This document shows positions 9,289 through 20,549 of a stretch of 64,000 nucleotides of DNA, piece after piece. Where the stretch lies: contig MU001501.1 of assembly GCA_010093485.1 (NCBI GenBank), forward strand, positions 203,052 to 267,051. The letters are read 5' to 3'. The notes under the pieces were generated by a model, which made no database searches, was not told the DNA's origin, and saw only the letters and a list, made by a program, of their open reading frames with translations. The stretch is from Karstenula rhodostoma CBS 690.94. Its lineage: Eukaryota > Ascomycota > Dothideomycetes > Pleosporales > Didymosphaeriaceae. The stretch's first letter is position 1. The number at the start of each line of letters is the position of its first letter. The translations under genes were made by a program, and so were the position numbers.

Positions 9289-12167
9289 ATGTCAGACTCA
9301 AACCCTACCGGCTCGCTTCTCCAAGGGGTCTCCAGCGGTGCATCACCACCCGCAGCCCACGAGAGGAAACCCAAGGAGCATACCCGCATCCGGCGCCGCA
9401 ACCGACTAATCACCTCATGTCTGGAATGTCGCCGTCGCAAATTAAAGTGCGACAGGCAGCAGCCATGTACGAATTGCACCCGGTTTTCGCGACCATGCGT
9501 CTTCGTTGCACCGTCATTGGACCCGGAGGCGCAGGCCAAGCTTGCGGAGGTCAAGGAGAAGATGGGTATGTTAGAGAAGACGCTTGAAGACGATGTCGCG
9601 CGTCGGAGCACTCCAAAGCCACTATTCGAGGCCCCTAGACTGCCAGGTCAGGACCCAGACCACAGCGATGAAGATGAGGAGGAAGACGTGAAAGACTTGG
9701 ATTTCATTGACATTGTTACCGAGCATGCCACATACTACGAGGACGAACGCAACGATGACGTTGTTGACCTGGGCATCGCCATGGGGAAGATGCGAATCAC
9801 GGAAAGAGTGGGCGGTCTCGTCCGTCCTAGGTTATACGAAGAACTTAACGAAGCTCTCAAGCTTGTTCCCGACGTAGATCCGTCGTTGAACCCCTATGCC
9901 AGCCAATCGCCCAGTTCCTGGATGTCACCATCTGCCGACTTTCTAGCCCCGTCGTCTGGTTTCTACTTTGCCCCGGGTGTCGAGAAGACCACCATGGTGA
10001 CCTACCTCCCAAACAAAGTCCTCGTCGACAAGCTGCTCGCGCACTACTGGGAAGCCGTGCATCCCATTGTCCGGACGCTCCACCGTCCATCGTTCGAACG
10101 CAAATACGATGCCTTTTGGCGGAACATTGCTTCAGGCATCGAACCACCAAGATCTTTCCAGGCGGTAGTTTTCGGTAATCTCCTGCAGTCCGCGGTTTCC
10201 ATGTCTGCAGAGAGGTCCTTGACTGACTTCGGAGCGGAGAAGCAAGGCTTGGTCGACAACTTCAGGCTAGGCTCAGAATCAGCGCTGTCGAGGGCGAACT
10301 TCTTGCGTACTACCAAGCTTGAAACTTTGCAGGCTACCGTTATGTATTTGGTGAGTAACGACCAGAATCCTCGGCTCTTAGCTCCACTGCGCCCAAAGCT
10401 CATTGAGGGTCGAGAGCTGTATCTCTAAGCTTGTCTGACCTGGCCTTGCAGTTAGCACTCTGTCGAGCAGAGGTCTCGCGCGCCCATTCTGCCCTGATGG
10501 GAGCCGTCATCCGTCTTGCAGAATGCATGGGTCTTCATCGTGATCCATCAACCTATTCCACAAACCCCATCGAGGTTCAAGTTCGCCGTCTGATCTGGCA
10601 CCAGATCTGCTTCCTCGACCTACGCACCTGTGAAGCAACTGGACCCCGCCCGCAAATTAGGCGCGACGAATACGACACACGGTTCCCGCTCAATGTTGAA
10701 GACGAGGATCTCGAGCGTGCTGCCCAGCGCGGGGACTATGTTACACAAGACAGCAAATCCTTTACCCCGATGACCATAACCCGCATGCGAGCAGAATGCT
10801 TCGAATTGTACCGCATGATCTGGACGGAGCGGCCGAAGCTGCAAAGGAAAACCGAACCGGGCGAGAAGAAGACCACGCTGACAGGTCTTTTGGGACGGAT
10901 ACAGGCGTTCAGGGCAGCCATGGAGAAGGCGTACCTTCCGATGATGAGCAGAGACAATCCGCTACATGCGGTCGCAATGGAGATGTATGGCATTCTCAGC
11001 TCGCGGCTATACCTCGCGACACTGCACCCTTTCGCATCGAGCGACAAGCGCAAGATGCCAGAGCGACTGCGGCAGATCATGATCTCCTCGTGCATCATGA
11101 TCGTTGAACACAGCATGAACATCGAAGAGCAGCCCACCTTGTCTCAGTGGTCATGGTACGTCGGCGCTCTGCATCAGTACCATTCAGCCATGCTTCTTCT
11201 CTCAGAGATGTACGTCACGCGGGCCGATCCAACGCTATCGGCGCGGATATGGCGTTGCATCGACTACGCTTTCGAGTTGCCATCAAGTCTAGGCGAGAAC
11301 GAGAAGATCCGCTTCCTGCTGAGCGAACTGGTAGAGAGAACAGGCTCATACGCATCGCTGCGAGGAGTTCGTGCGCCTAGCGACATGCCTCACGCAGGCC
11401 TGCGCCTCGAGGACGGCACCTCGCCTTGGCCCGAGGGCATACGGCACCCGTATCTCCCACAGGTCTTCCAAAACGATCGCCACGACGGGTCCAACCCCCA
11501 ACCAGATCGGCCCTACGCGTCCTCTAAAAGCAGCGGCTATGATGCCAGCAACAATGACCGTCCCTACACCACACCCTCCTATCTCCCCTCGCGCCCTCTT
11601 GATCCCCCGCGAGCTCCGTACACCACCCCCGGCGGCCTCACCGGCAAGGGCCCCCTCGGCGCGATCCCTCAGGTTAACTGGCGCGCCGTGGGCATGAGCA
11701 CGCAGGACCTTTCGCAGCTCCCGCCCGTGACCAGCGCCGAACCCTACAGTTTCGGCGGCTTTGCGCCATCCTCGAACCACGCGCCGTCACCCATGCCGCC
11801 GATATACAAGACGTCCAGCAAGGAAATGCATGGGGCGGGGGCGGGGTCGGGTACGAGTCCGACTGATGCGCTGGTTAATGATATTGATTGGGTGAGTGCA
11901 AAGGTCACGTGCTGTTTCCATGCCCATATCGAACTTCGCCGTATCCCATGCGGGGCCGTTGATTGTTCAAAAGTGTAGTATAAAGCTGACGAGATGCAGA
12001 ATGAATGGGACAAGCTATTTGGAAGCGCGCAGGTGGGACCGGGAAATGTGGTCATTCCGCCGTTTACGTTTCCGTCGTTTGAGCCGCATGAGTTTCAGTG
12101 GTCAGGGGAGCAAGGGCAGCAAGGGCAGCAAGGGCAGGGGGGGTCGGGGGGGTCGGGGCTGCAGTGA
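9289..12167 (+). CDS. Zn2Cys6 transcription factor with fungal-specific regulatory domain
   Basis: Three exons: 9289-10350, 10452-11891 and 12000-12167; 889 residues. The zinc cluster is at residues 44-70 in the classic spacing C-x2-C-x6-C-x5-C-x2-C-x6-C (ITSCLECRRRKLKCDRQQPC), preceded by a basic stretch RIRRRNR and followed by a short coiled-coil candidate (LAEVKEKMGMLEKTLEDD). The middle region (YWEAVHPIVRTLHRPSFERK, then AVIRLAECMGLHRDPSTY) is the fungal_trans regulatory domain. The C-terminal 150 residues are disordered and rich in Pro and Ser; the last exon encodes a Gln-Gly tract and a Gly-rich tail. Introns use GTGAGT donors. It is a nuclear DNA-binding regulator, typically recognising CGG triplets. 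Targets are unknown; I do not recognise a named orthologue. Confidence 0.88.
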
Positions 12168-12848
12168 GATGGGGCACTTGTGAATTTATCTTCGGAGCAC
12201 TGGAGACATACTGCGGATGTGTATATGTGTATATTAGGGTCTCTTGATCATGGGTTGGGTTGAGAAGGAGTAAGTGGATAATTTGACGACGAATCGGCTC
12301 ACGCGGTGTCAGGACCGCCATTCTCAAGTAAAGAGACGAGACGATTAGATTTGCCAAGGTCAACGAGACGTCCACCGCGTACCTGAAGTATATTGCTTTT
12401 GGCGCAGTCGCGTGCGCGCTGGGGATTCCCAGCCCTACGACCGGCTAGCGGCAGACAAGCTTCCTGGGCCGGCGCTAAGATACTATGAGGTGAGTAAGGG
12501 ACAGGCTTCCCGTGTCGTCAAGCAGAGCAAGCCATGGCGGGGTAATTGAGTGCTACAAATAACAATTCAAGCACATCATCTAGGTCTGTTCACTTCCTGC
12601 CACACTGATATATTGACTCAACATCCTCGCCTCTCGATCCAATTTGCAGTTGTCGTGATCTGTCAGCCCATCTAACCCAGGCCACCGCAACGTCACCTCT
12701 CGCCAAACCACCCTGCGCACCCCCGTCAACACCACACCTTCAACAGGCCAACCAGCGCCCTCTGCATACTCAACCCTCCACCACGGCGCCCCCACCGCTC
12801 CGACGAAACTCCTCCTTCGCAATCAGCCCTGCAAAACTCGCGCCGCCC
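12168..12848. other. Spacer, no supported gene
   Basis: About 0.7 kb holding the 3' flank of the Zn2Cys6 gene and the C-rich promoter and leader of the TLDc gene. Reading frames here are antisense or low-complexity. Nothing else is seen. Confidence 0.5.
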
Positions 12849-13893
12849 ATGCCGAGCAGCACCGCCGACAAGGACAACCCCCCGCCCTCCTCCTACTTCA
12901 CCTACCCCGTCGCCTACGCCGTCAGCGGCCTCCTCCGCCGCCTCAACTCGGAGCCCGCGCACCCGCCCACGCACTCGCCGAACACGCGCTCGCAGACGTC
13001 GCCGGGTGCAGCAAGAGAAGAGAAAGACACAAACATGCACAGCGTGTTCCAGCCTCCCCAGCGGACAGCGTCCCCTTTCCAACCGCCGCCCCTCACGCCC
13101 CTCACACTCAACGGGTACAAGACCTCCACGCGCGAAGCAGGCAAGCTCCTGTCGCGCGGGCTGGCAGAGGAAATCCGCCTCCTCGTGCCCCCGCGGCTCC
13201 AGCTCGTCGACACCTGGTCCGTCGTGTACAGCCTGGAGCAAAACGGCGTAAGCCTCGCCACGCTCTACGCGTGCGCGGAGGAATACCGGGGGCGTCGCGG
13301 GGGCTTCGTGCTGGTGGTGCGGGACGCGAGCGGCGGCGCCTTTGGCGCGTACCTCTCTGACGCGCCGCGGCCGCAAGCCCACTTCTTCGGCAACGGCGAG
13401 TGCTTCCTGTGGCGCGCTTCCGTGCTGCCTTCGCTGCCGGACCTGGCCAATCTACCGCCGCCGCCGAGCGCGGATACCACGCATGCGGTGCGCATGACGA
13501 CGCTTGCGAGTCCGACGAAGATGAAGGCGGGGGGTGGTGGCGCGTTGAGTCCGCCCGCGAGCGAGAGCGCGAGCCGTAGTGGGACGAGCACGCCTGAGCG
13601 GATACGCTTCAAGGCGTTTCCGTATAGTGGGGTGAATGATTATATGATTTTCTGCGAGCAGAGTTATCTGAGCGTCGGTGGGGGGTAAGTTATACACCCT
13701 TCCAATTCCAGTATGAGGGAAATAAGGACGAAGCTAACGAAATTGCAGGGATGGTCACTACGGCCTCTGGCTCGACGACAACCTCGAGCACGGCGTCTCC
13801 AGCACGTGTCCCACGTTCGGCAACGAGCCGCTCAGCGATGAGGGGAAGAAGTTTGAGGTGCTGGGCGTGGAGCTGTGGTATATCGGCGCGTGA
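12849..13893 (+). CDS. OXR1: TLDc-domain oxidation-resistance protein (OXR1-like)
   Basis: Two exons, 12849-13684 and 13749-13893 (donor GTAAGT), giving 326 residues. The TLDc domain spans about residue 90 to the end: LAEEIRLLVPPRLQLVDTWS, VYSLEQNGVSLATLYACAEE, FVLVVRDASGGAFGAYLSDA, FFGNGECFLWR, then after a Ser/Pro-rich insert FPYSGVNDYMIFCEQSYLSVGGG and, across the intron, DGHYGLWLDDNLEHG..CPTFGNEPLS and FEVLGVELWYIGA. The block order and the terminal GVELWxIG are diagnostic. Family members protect against oxidative stress, and yeast Oxr1 acts on V-ATPase disassembly. The insert (about 210-255), with a Gly and Ser/Thr-Pro rich stretch, is common in fungal versions. The first 80 residues are disordered. 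Confidence 0.93.
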
Positions 13894-14621
13894 TGGACTC
13901 CCTTTTTGTACGGAATGACGACATATAAAAGCATCATCTAACGTAGCGGACATGGGCATGGCGTTCAAGCGGCGCTCTGGGAAATGGGGTGGGCTATGCT
14001 AGGAAGCTGCATAAGGCGAAACAGATGGTTCTCTGGTTCTGCAATGGCATGGGTGGTTGGCTTGTGATATCCCCGAAATACTACACTTCGTTTCTCTCGG
14101 ACTGAGTACGCCTGCATTGAGGATGAGACGGTTTACACCCTTCTCTCCTTCCTCGCCGTGTCACCATTCCTCCGATCCGTCGACCCTTATCAAGCCATCG
14201 CGCCGCTCACAACGTAAACCTATTTCTCTACCTAATTGTGTCGGGAAGACCAGCTCTACAAGCACGTAGTTTAGGAAACTCTCGCATTACACTTTAGGCT
14301 GACTGACTCAATACCCAAATTGCGGAGAGAGTGCGATTGGTACACGTGTATCACAAGGCTGAAGGTTACATGCGCCACCATAACTGAGTTACGATGTGAG
14401 CATCGGTTACTGGCTGCTGTCTCAACGCTACTCTTGTAAGAGTTAGAACCCTGGAGCACCGGTGAACAACGACCAAACTTTCTTTAGAGATATAACAAGA
14501 TTCGTCCCAACTCATGAGGTGAGGTGTCGCTATCTTGATGTCTCACTAAAGGATACCCCGCCCGCCCTGCTATCCCTACTGGCGGTCGAAACTCGTGAGC
14601 TGGCGTATCTCCTCTTCCATC
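13894..14621. other. Spacer, no supported gene
   Basis: 0.73 kb between the TLDc gene and the large unknown gene. It includes the promoter of the latter. Several short frames occur on both strands with no motif. Nothing else is seen. Confidence 0.5.
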
Positions 14622-17600
14622 ATGTCATCACTCATTCCCGCCCGGGGTTCAGTCTTTTCCGCCGCGAACGAGAATTATGCCGCGCTAGCAAACGTCAAGT
14701 TTGATTTCTCTCTCATCAAAATGGAAGCGCCAGTCGAGTTCAACGGAATCGTATCTGCGCTTTCCACGAAACGAAGAGCCGAGGCTGAAGACGGCCCCTC
14801 CCACAAGACTGCACGAAGATTAGGAGCCTTGTTCGAGGAAATCGTACCGTCAACGCCAAAACTCATATCGGCTTACGGCTCCCGAATGTCGGAGATCATG
14901 AACACCCCTGATGTGAACGACATCGGCACAAGCCAACACGGGCCATTCGAGCCGTACGTGGGAGCGGATGGGACCTCGCTTTGGGCTGCAGCGACATCCG
15001 GGATCCCTGCCCTGGGAGTGTATCTGCTTAGTTGCTTGTTAGCTCGTGCATGGGATGCAACGGAAGCTACGGCCATCTGGATGGAGCTTGTTGCGGCAAG
15101 GCGGAAGGAAATAGAACACCAACTCGAGACCAACCAGAATGTGCCCCCGTCTTCTGTCGTCGGTGCGTGCCAGGACATCACGAGGAAGGATCTTGCAATG
15201 TGGGATAGCAGTGCGAGATCGTGGCTTCGTAGAGCCGACAAAGCGAAAGAATGGTCTCAGTGTCAGTTATCGCTGGTTGTGAAGAACATCAACACTCCGA
15301 TTGCTGGGGGGCTTTCAACTTACTCGAAAGTCATGAGTGTGTGGAAGCGGTCGATGTTGGCTGTGGAACAACTCCTCTCCGGCAAACCGCAGGATATCAT
15401 GGATGGAGCCGTCTTCCTAGCCTTTTCCGCATGGCACATCTATCCAGATTTGATCGTGCTTGGGGCAGAGCCAAAGCACGTCAGGTTCAAGGATAAACTC
15501 GTGCCTCCGTCAGGTGTCGGTACCGTCGGTGTGGAATCCAGGAGTTCGAGAACGGAAGGGGTCCAGTGGTCATTGGCCTTGTCTCACCTGCAGTACTACG
15601 GCGATCCTGTTATTGTCCGGAGCGACCACGAGTACTCGAGGCTGACCTTCTCGCAGCTCCAAATAGTAGCTCTTGGGGGATTGCTCGGCGCGTGGGGGAT
15701 CAGTGCCCGGGACTTTTTACTCGTCGCAAACTGGTTCACACTACTATGGTCTCGAATGGGGTTTTCTCATGACGATGCTGAGATGAGTGGTTCTTCGGAG
15801 TTCGGTTGGCTCTACCAATTTGTTTCAGGCGCGAAGCAAATACTGGCTACGGACGACCCGGACCACGAACGAGACATGATTTTACTCAAACATGGAAGCA
15901 GGAGAGCAAAGGGATTTTTGGGTGACCAGAATTGCAACCCGTCACCCTTTTTCGGACTTCTTAATGCGCTTACAATGTGCGCGCTTCAAGAAAAGCTCGA
16001 TGTTGATTCCGGAATTACTTACTTGCGGGTGTTGGCGGGAAAGCTTGGCTTGAGGGGGTGCGATGCTGTTATTTGCTATGCTCACGCCTTTGCTTCTGGA
16101 CGCACACGCTGCTTTGAGATTGCAGCCATCCACAGAAACGGCTCACAGACGCACCGAAGGTGGATTTGTCCGTTCATCGAAGACAAGTCCAGATTATCGC
16201 CGCGCACAGACAACGACGAGCTCCGCAGTGAAGAAGACTATCAACAAGATAGGGTTGAATATATTGTAAGCCAAGGTGAAGAATGTGAAATCCATCCAAC
16301 GGGGCTCAAGGTGCTCGAGGCTTGGATGCAACACTTCAGTTGGTTAGATCCGCCATCAATCTTTCTGGAAGGCATTGGAGAGGATTCAAATGAAGCAGTT
16401 CACCAGTCGAAGAAAGCCAAAGTGGAAATGCCCTTCAACGCTATCGTTGGTAACTGGCAACTTGGTTTATTCCTATGTAGCGAAGCACGTCGTAATAAGC
16501 ACGATCTGCTACAATCCTACATACAAAGGGCAACTTTCGAAACTGCCAAAACGGAGAAAGTCTCAACATCAATACAAAACTTTACCGAAACCAAGCTGGT
16601 TCCCGGACGATTGAGAGACTACGTCGGTTCCCTGATGAGCTTCTCCAAAGATTGGCGTATAGACTATGCTTTTGAGGCACCTGGGATCTCTCTTATGTCA
16701 ACGGCTCACACATTCCATATCGACTTTGGCAAGTCTGCCTACGCCCTGTATTCAGCATCCAGGATCTACGCCGACCTTACCAAAGCCACCATCTCACTCA
16801 AGCTAGTAGCGCGTCCGCTGTGCATTTCGTCATGGTTCAAAAGTGTGTTTGAGAGGTGGAATCCAGGCCGCAGCAGTACCCGTGAGCGGCACCCCTGGTC
16901 CACGCAAGAGCCCCTCCTCGTCCCCCAGCAATCCCCCCGTCCCGATCGCCACGAATCATTCAGCTGCATCGCCCTCTTCGACTCCGGAATCGTCGACATC
17001 AACCCCGAAGAATTCGCCTTCTCCTTCGCCCTCTGTTCCGAAGACACCATTTACGTCCCCCGCGTCGTCCTCTCCGACCCCTTCGCCGACGTAAAAGAGC
17101 ACGAGATCCAAAGCATAACAGGTAACATCCCCCGACCGGGCATCTCGATCCTCGTTTCGCCCATGGAACCCCGCATCCGCGAGTTAAGCGACAGCTACAA
17201 CCTCGTAAACCACAACCCATACGACTTTAAACGCGAAAACAACTTCAAGGAGACGTCGCTCCACCTCTCCTTCACCGACTGGACGTTCCCCCTCGCCACC
17301 GACGACGCCCGCACAATCGACCACAACGTCCAGGTCGTCGAAGCCGTCATCTCGGTCCGCGACCGCGGAAAATGGGTCGGCGATATCAACGTCCTCGAAG
17401 TCGATTTCCAGGAATTACTCCGCCTCAAGACGATGCCGTGCACCATGGCCGATCATACGCGGAGTCGCAGTCAGAATCTCGACTACGACTACACCTCCAT
17501 CGATAGCTGGGAGGAACTGCTCGATGGCCCTAACACGGTTGGCATCTTCAGGGCCCACGGGAATTGGGCGGCGAGGCTGGCGGCGGTGAGTTTGCTGTCG

Positions 17601-17741
17601 AGGAAGGTGGCTGGGGGGCAGAATTTCGGGGTTCTGGGGCCCGAGACGTTTTGTTTGAAGTGCTTGGAGGAGGAGTTTGAGAAGCCCGGTTGGAATATGT
17701 TGGAGTATGAGTCGACGCTGCCGTCGTTTTGTATTGATTGA
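14622..17741 (+). CDS. Large fungal protein of unknown function (1039 aa)
   Basis: A single uninterrupted frame. I start it at the ATG giving MSSLIPARGSVFSAANENYA, since the nine codons further upstream begin with GTG. It looks like one of the large filamentous-fungus hypothetical proteins with an N-terminal block GPFEPYVGADGTSLWAAATS, GIPALGVYLLSCLLARAWDA, a central SLALSHLQYYGDPVIVRS and a later block LFDSGIVDINPEEFAFSFAL. Two mildly hydrophobic helices (GIPALGVYLLSCLLA; LQIVALGGLLGAWG) could be buried helices rather than membrane spans. There is no nucleotide-binding, catalytic or repeat motif I can name. A Cys-x2-Cys (FCLKCLEEE) near the C-terminus is present. It precedes a HET-domain gene on the same strand by 0.4 kb. 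I do not know its function. Confidence 0.85.
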   Translation: MSSLIPARGSVFSAANENYAALANVKFDFSLIKMEAPVEFNGIVSALSTKRRAEAEDGPSHKTARRLGALFEEIVPSTPKLISAYGSRMSEIMNTPDVNDIGTSQHGPFEPYVGADGTSLWAAATSGIPALGVYLLSCLLARAWDATEATAIWMELVAARRKEIEHQLETNQNVPPSSVVGACQDITRKDLAMWDSSARSWLRRADKAKEWSQCQLSLVVKNINTPIAGGLSTYSKVMSVWKRSMLAVEQLLSGKPQDIMDGAVFLAFSAWHIYPDLIVLGAEPKHVRFKDKLVPPSGVGTVGVESRSSRTEGVQWSLALSHLQYYGDPVIVRSDHEYSRLTFSQLQIVALGGLLGAWGISARDFLLVANWFTLLWSRMGFSHDDAEMSGSSEFGWLYQFVSGAKQILATDDPDHERDMILLKHGSRRAKGFLGDQNCNPSPFFGLLNALTMCALQEKLDVDSGITYLRVLAGKLGLRGCDAVICYAHAFASGRTRCFEIAAIHRNGSQTHRRWICPFIEDKSRLSPRTDNDELRSEEDYQQDRVEYIVSQGEECEIHPTGLKVLEAWMQHFSWLDPPSIFLEGIGEDSNEAVHQSKKAKVEMPFNAIVGNWQLGLFLCSEARRNKHDLLQSYIQRATFETAKTEKVSTSIQNFTETKLVPGRLRDYVGSLMSFSKDWRIDYAFEAPGISLMSTAHTFHIDFGKSAYALYSASRIYADLTKATISLKLVARPLCISSWFKSVFERWNPGRSSTRERHPWSTQEPLLVPQQSPRPDRHESFSCIALFDSGIVDINPEEFAFSFALCSEDTIYVPRVVLSDPFADVKEHEIQSITGNIPRPGISILVSPMEPRIRELSDSYNLVNHNPYDFKRENNFKETSLHLSFTDWTFPLATDDARTIDHNVQVVEAVISVRDRGKWVGDINVLEVDFQELLRLKTMPCTMADHTRSRSQNLDYDYTSIDSWEELLDGPNTVGIFRAHGNWAARLAAVSLLSRKVAGGQNFGVLGPETFCLKCLEEEFEKPGWNMLEYESTLPSFCID

Positions 17742-18148
17742 ATCAACTACCCACGGTACGCCCCGATCGTTCCTTCCGTGTGTTTTCCAGATCAAGCATC
17801 GGCGTGGACCCTACTTTGTGTTGTACGCCGCTTCTTCCTGGTAACAGTTCACTCACGCACGCACTTGGGTCCTTGCCGTACATGCGCTGTTCCTTTTACA
17901 TTATGTTTTTTCTCTTCTGCCTCGCACTTGCGATGCTCGTTGCTTTTTGCGGCGCAGCCAGTCCATCGTGCTACGGTGACATCATTTGCATACGAGGTCT
18001 AGGCAGCAGCGCTGGCAATACGGCTAGGTGCAAGTTTCGCAACCAAACGGCCGAAACTCTCGATCCACCTTTTCCCAACAATCCTTCAACAATACATCAG
18101 TGTTGCTTTTAACAACAACGATAACGATAAAGATTGCGTCTGAACTTC
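17742..18148. other. Spacer and promoter of HET gene
   Basis: 0.4 kb between the unknown 1039-residue protein and the HET-domain start. A 124-codon frame (17738-18112) has a hydrophobic stretch but overlaps the stop codon of the upstream gene and has no family features. No other feature is seen. Confidence 0.45.
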
Positions 18149-20278
18149 ATGGCGTCGGTTCATGATGTTGAGTCGGCGGATGCCTCTCCACCGCGCTCAC
18201 CTGCAGAATCCTCAATATCTCTGCCTCCGCGTCATTCTTCGTTCTTTGATGACGGATGTGGTCTATGTCGTCTAAATTCGACAAAAACGTTAACGATACG
18301 GGAAATACTTTCTGCATCTACACGCCGCTGTGATTGGTGCGAGAAAATGACTATGGCTTTGTCTGTCTACATGGCCCAACAAGCCACACATGAGGATCCA
18401 TCGGACCATGAAGAATTTTTCCGGCCCGAGGATAGAGTTCGTATGTGGAGATTCGGCAGTTTCAACTGGATCATGCCCTTTGTTTCAACTTCCATGTCCA
18501 CTAGGCCGACAATTGAGATTTGTCTTGACAGGAAAACCGCGGATATTGCAGAGACCGACGTCAATACTCGAGATACTGGTGGAGGCTATCTTTATAAAGG
18601 TTCTATGTACGGGCTCTCTGTACCCTGGTCTACAGGATCCCAGTTGGTTTAAAGAAATGAGAAGAAATGTGCATACGTTAGTTCTATGTGGGCGGGTGCA
18701 TATATATATGGCCCGCCAAGTACGCTACATACGCTAGTCCAAATAAGACTAGTGGGTGAAACTAGGGATCACGTGATCTGTTCAAGCCAACTATCCCCAG
18801 AGTCATTGCACTGGGCAAGAGCACAACTGGAGCAGTGCGAAGGATCCCACATCCAGTGTCGCCAAGCACAGTATTCTCTCCCCAAAAGAGTACTCGATCT
18901 TCGCATTGTCCCTGGTAATGGTAACGACATTCGCTTACGGGAATCCAAACCCCAGGAAAGGGGCCGATATGTCACTTTGAGCCACGGTTGGGGCAGACAG
19001 CATCCCCCCAAAACCACAAGGGCTAATATACATGCGCATATGGATAGACTCCGCTTGGAGGCCCTATCGGAAAAGTTCCAGCAAGTTATCGACTTTGTTC
19101 GCCGACTTTGTATAGAGCTCCTTTGGATCGACTCCCTTTGTATCGTTCAAGATGATGAGTTGGAAAAGCTGGAGCAGATACCCCGGATGAGCGAGATCTA
19201 CAGCAATTCTGTCTTAACAATAGCGGCTTCGCACTCCAGTGACTCCCAAGGATCATTGTTCTTCACCAAATCGCCGTCATATATTGGAATTCCGCTTAGT
19301 TCCGCGTCTCATCCCAGCGAGCGTTTATGGATGGTCAGAAAAACATTTCCGCACAAAGATCTTCTTGGCTCATTATTAGAGTCACTCTCTCATATTCAAA
19401 TTTCTGGGGTGTTTCCGCTCTTGTCACGGGCGTGGGTTTTACAAGAACGTATGCTCAGCCCACGAATGCTCCATTTCGGTGAAAATGAACTGCATTGGGA
19501 ATGTGGCGCTAATTCATCATGCGAGTGCGGAAAAGAGCAACGTACATACTGCAAGCCATCTATCAACGGCCTCGGCGTACTCAACGTGAATTTCTACATG
19601 TTCCGTCACTTAATCAGTTATTATACCCATTTGAAGCTCTCCTTCGAAAGCGACATTCTGCGGGCACTAGAGGGAATCACCACTCAGTTAGAACTTGTCA
19701 ACAGAGAAAAAAGTGTTGTAGGTCTATGGAAGAGCGATCTTGCGAGGTCTTTATGTTGGTGTGTCCTGGAACCGAGTCCACGGAGGAGACATGCGAAGGT
19801 TCCCACTTGGTCGTGGGCATCTGTTCCGTCCCCAATAGATTATAACTTCAACGACCTAGTAGGTGGGTTATACCCGACCGTGGTAGAGTGTCACAGGGTA
19901 TTTCCATCGTCAATCGCACCTGCCTTAGAGTACAGCTTACGACTCCGTCGCCGCGTTGTGTCGGTGACGCCCAGACGAACCCCTGAAGGGGCGCTTAAGA
20001 GGAAGGGAAACGGTGAATATATAATACAACTTTCGACAGGCAGAGAGACGCCATTCCGAGCCGATATTTGTGATTTCGAGGGTGATGATTTGTACTTGGC
20101 CGAGATCGCCCCAATGGACGAGTATTGGTTCAATATTACGTTTCTCGTTCTCCAGCTTGCGGGCGAAAGGCAACACAGAGTCTTTGAAAGAGTCGGGCTG
20201 TCTCGTCTGGATCGGAAACCCTTTTTTGATATTGTCAATGACGAAACTTTGGATGAGGAAGAAATCTACATCATATAG
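18149..20278 (+). CDS. HET-domain (heterokaryon incompatibility) protein
   Basis: Exon 1 is 18149-18606, exon 2 is 18682-20278; about 684 residues. The 75 nt intron (donor GTACGG, acceptor TTAG) is my best choice because it removes the TAA at 18650 and keeps phase; other choices are possible. The HET domain starts at about residue 249: RYVTLSHGWG, then LWIDSLCIVQDD, then EQIPRMSEIYSNSVLTIAAS, then PLLSRAWVLQERMLSPRMLHFG, all standard HET blocks. The N-terminus has CGLCR and CDWCEK cysteine pairs seen in many HET proteins. C-terminal WSWASVPSPI is also typical. The domain is related to TIR folds and triggers cell death on allorecognition in known cases; the partner here is unknown. The gene converges with 5-oxoprolinase, 271 bp away. 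Confidence 0.88.
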
Positions 20279-20549
20279 CTGTAGCTCTTTCTTTTGATTT
20301 GCCTCTTGTAACTTTTTCTTATCATATTTATTTTTGAGCTGTCAGCTAGGGGGGCACCTTTTTGTGGTCATTTTTGTACTTCACACACTCGATAACTCTA
20401 TATTTTTGTCATTATTGCCCTCTAGATGGTTGTAGCTTACAGCTCCTGGCACAAATTGCAAGGGGCAACCATTGGCTGTATACTCTGACGGATCCCATAG
20501 TAAATCATACTCGAACCTTAAACGCAAAACAAAATTCTCCCAGGAACAC

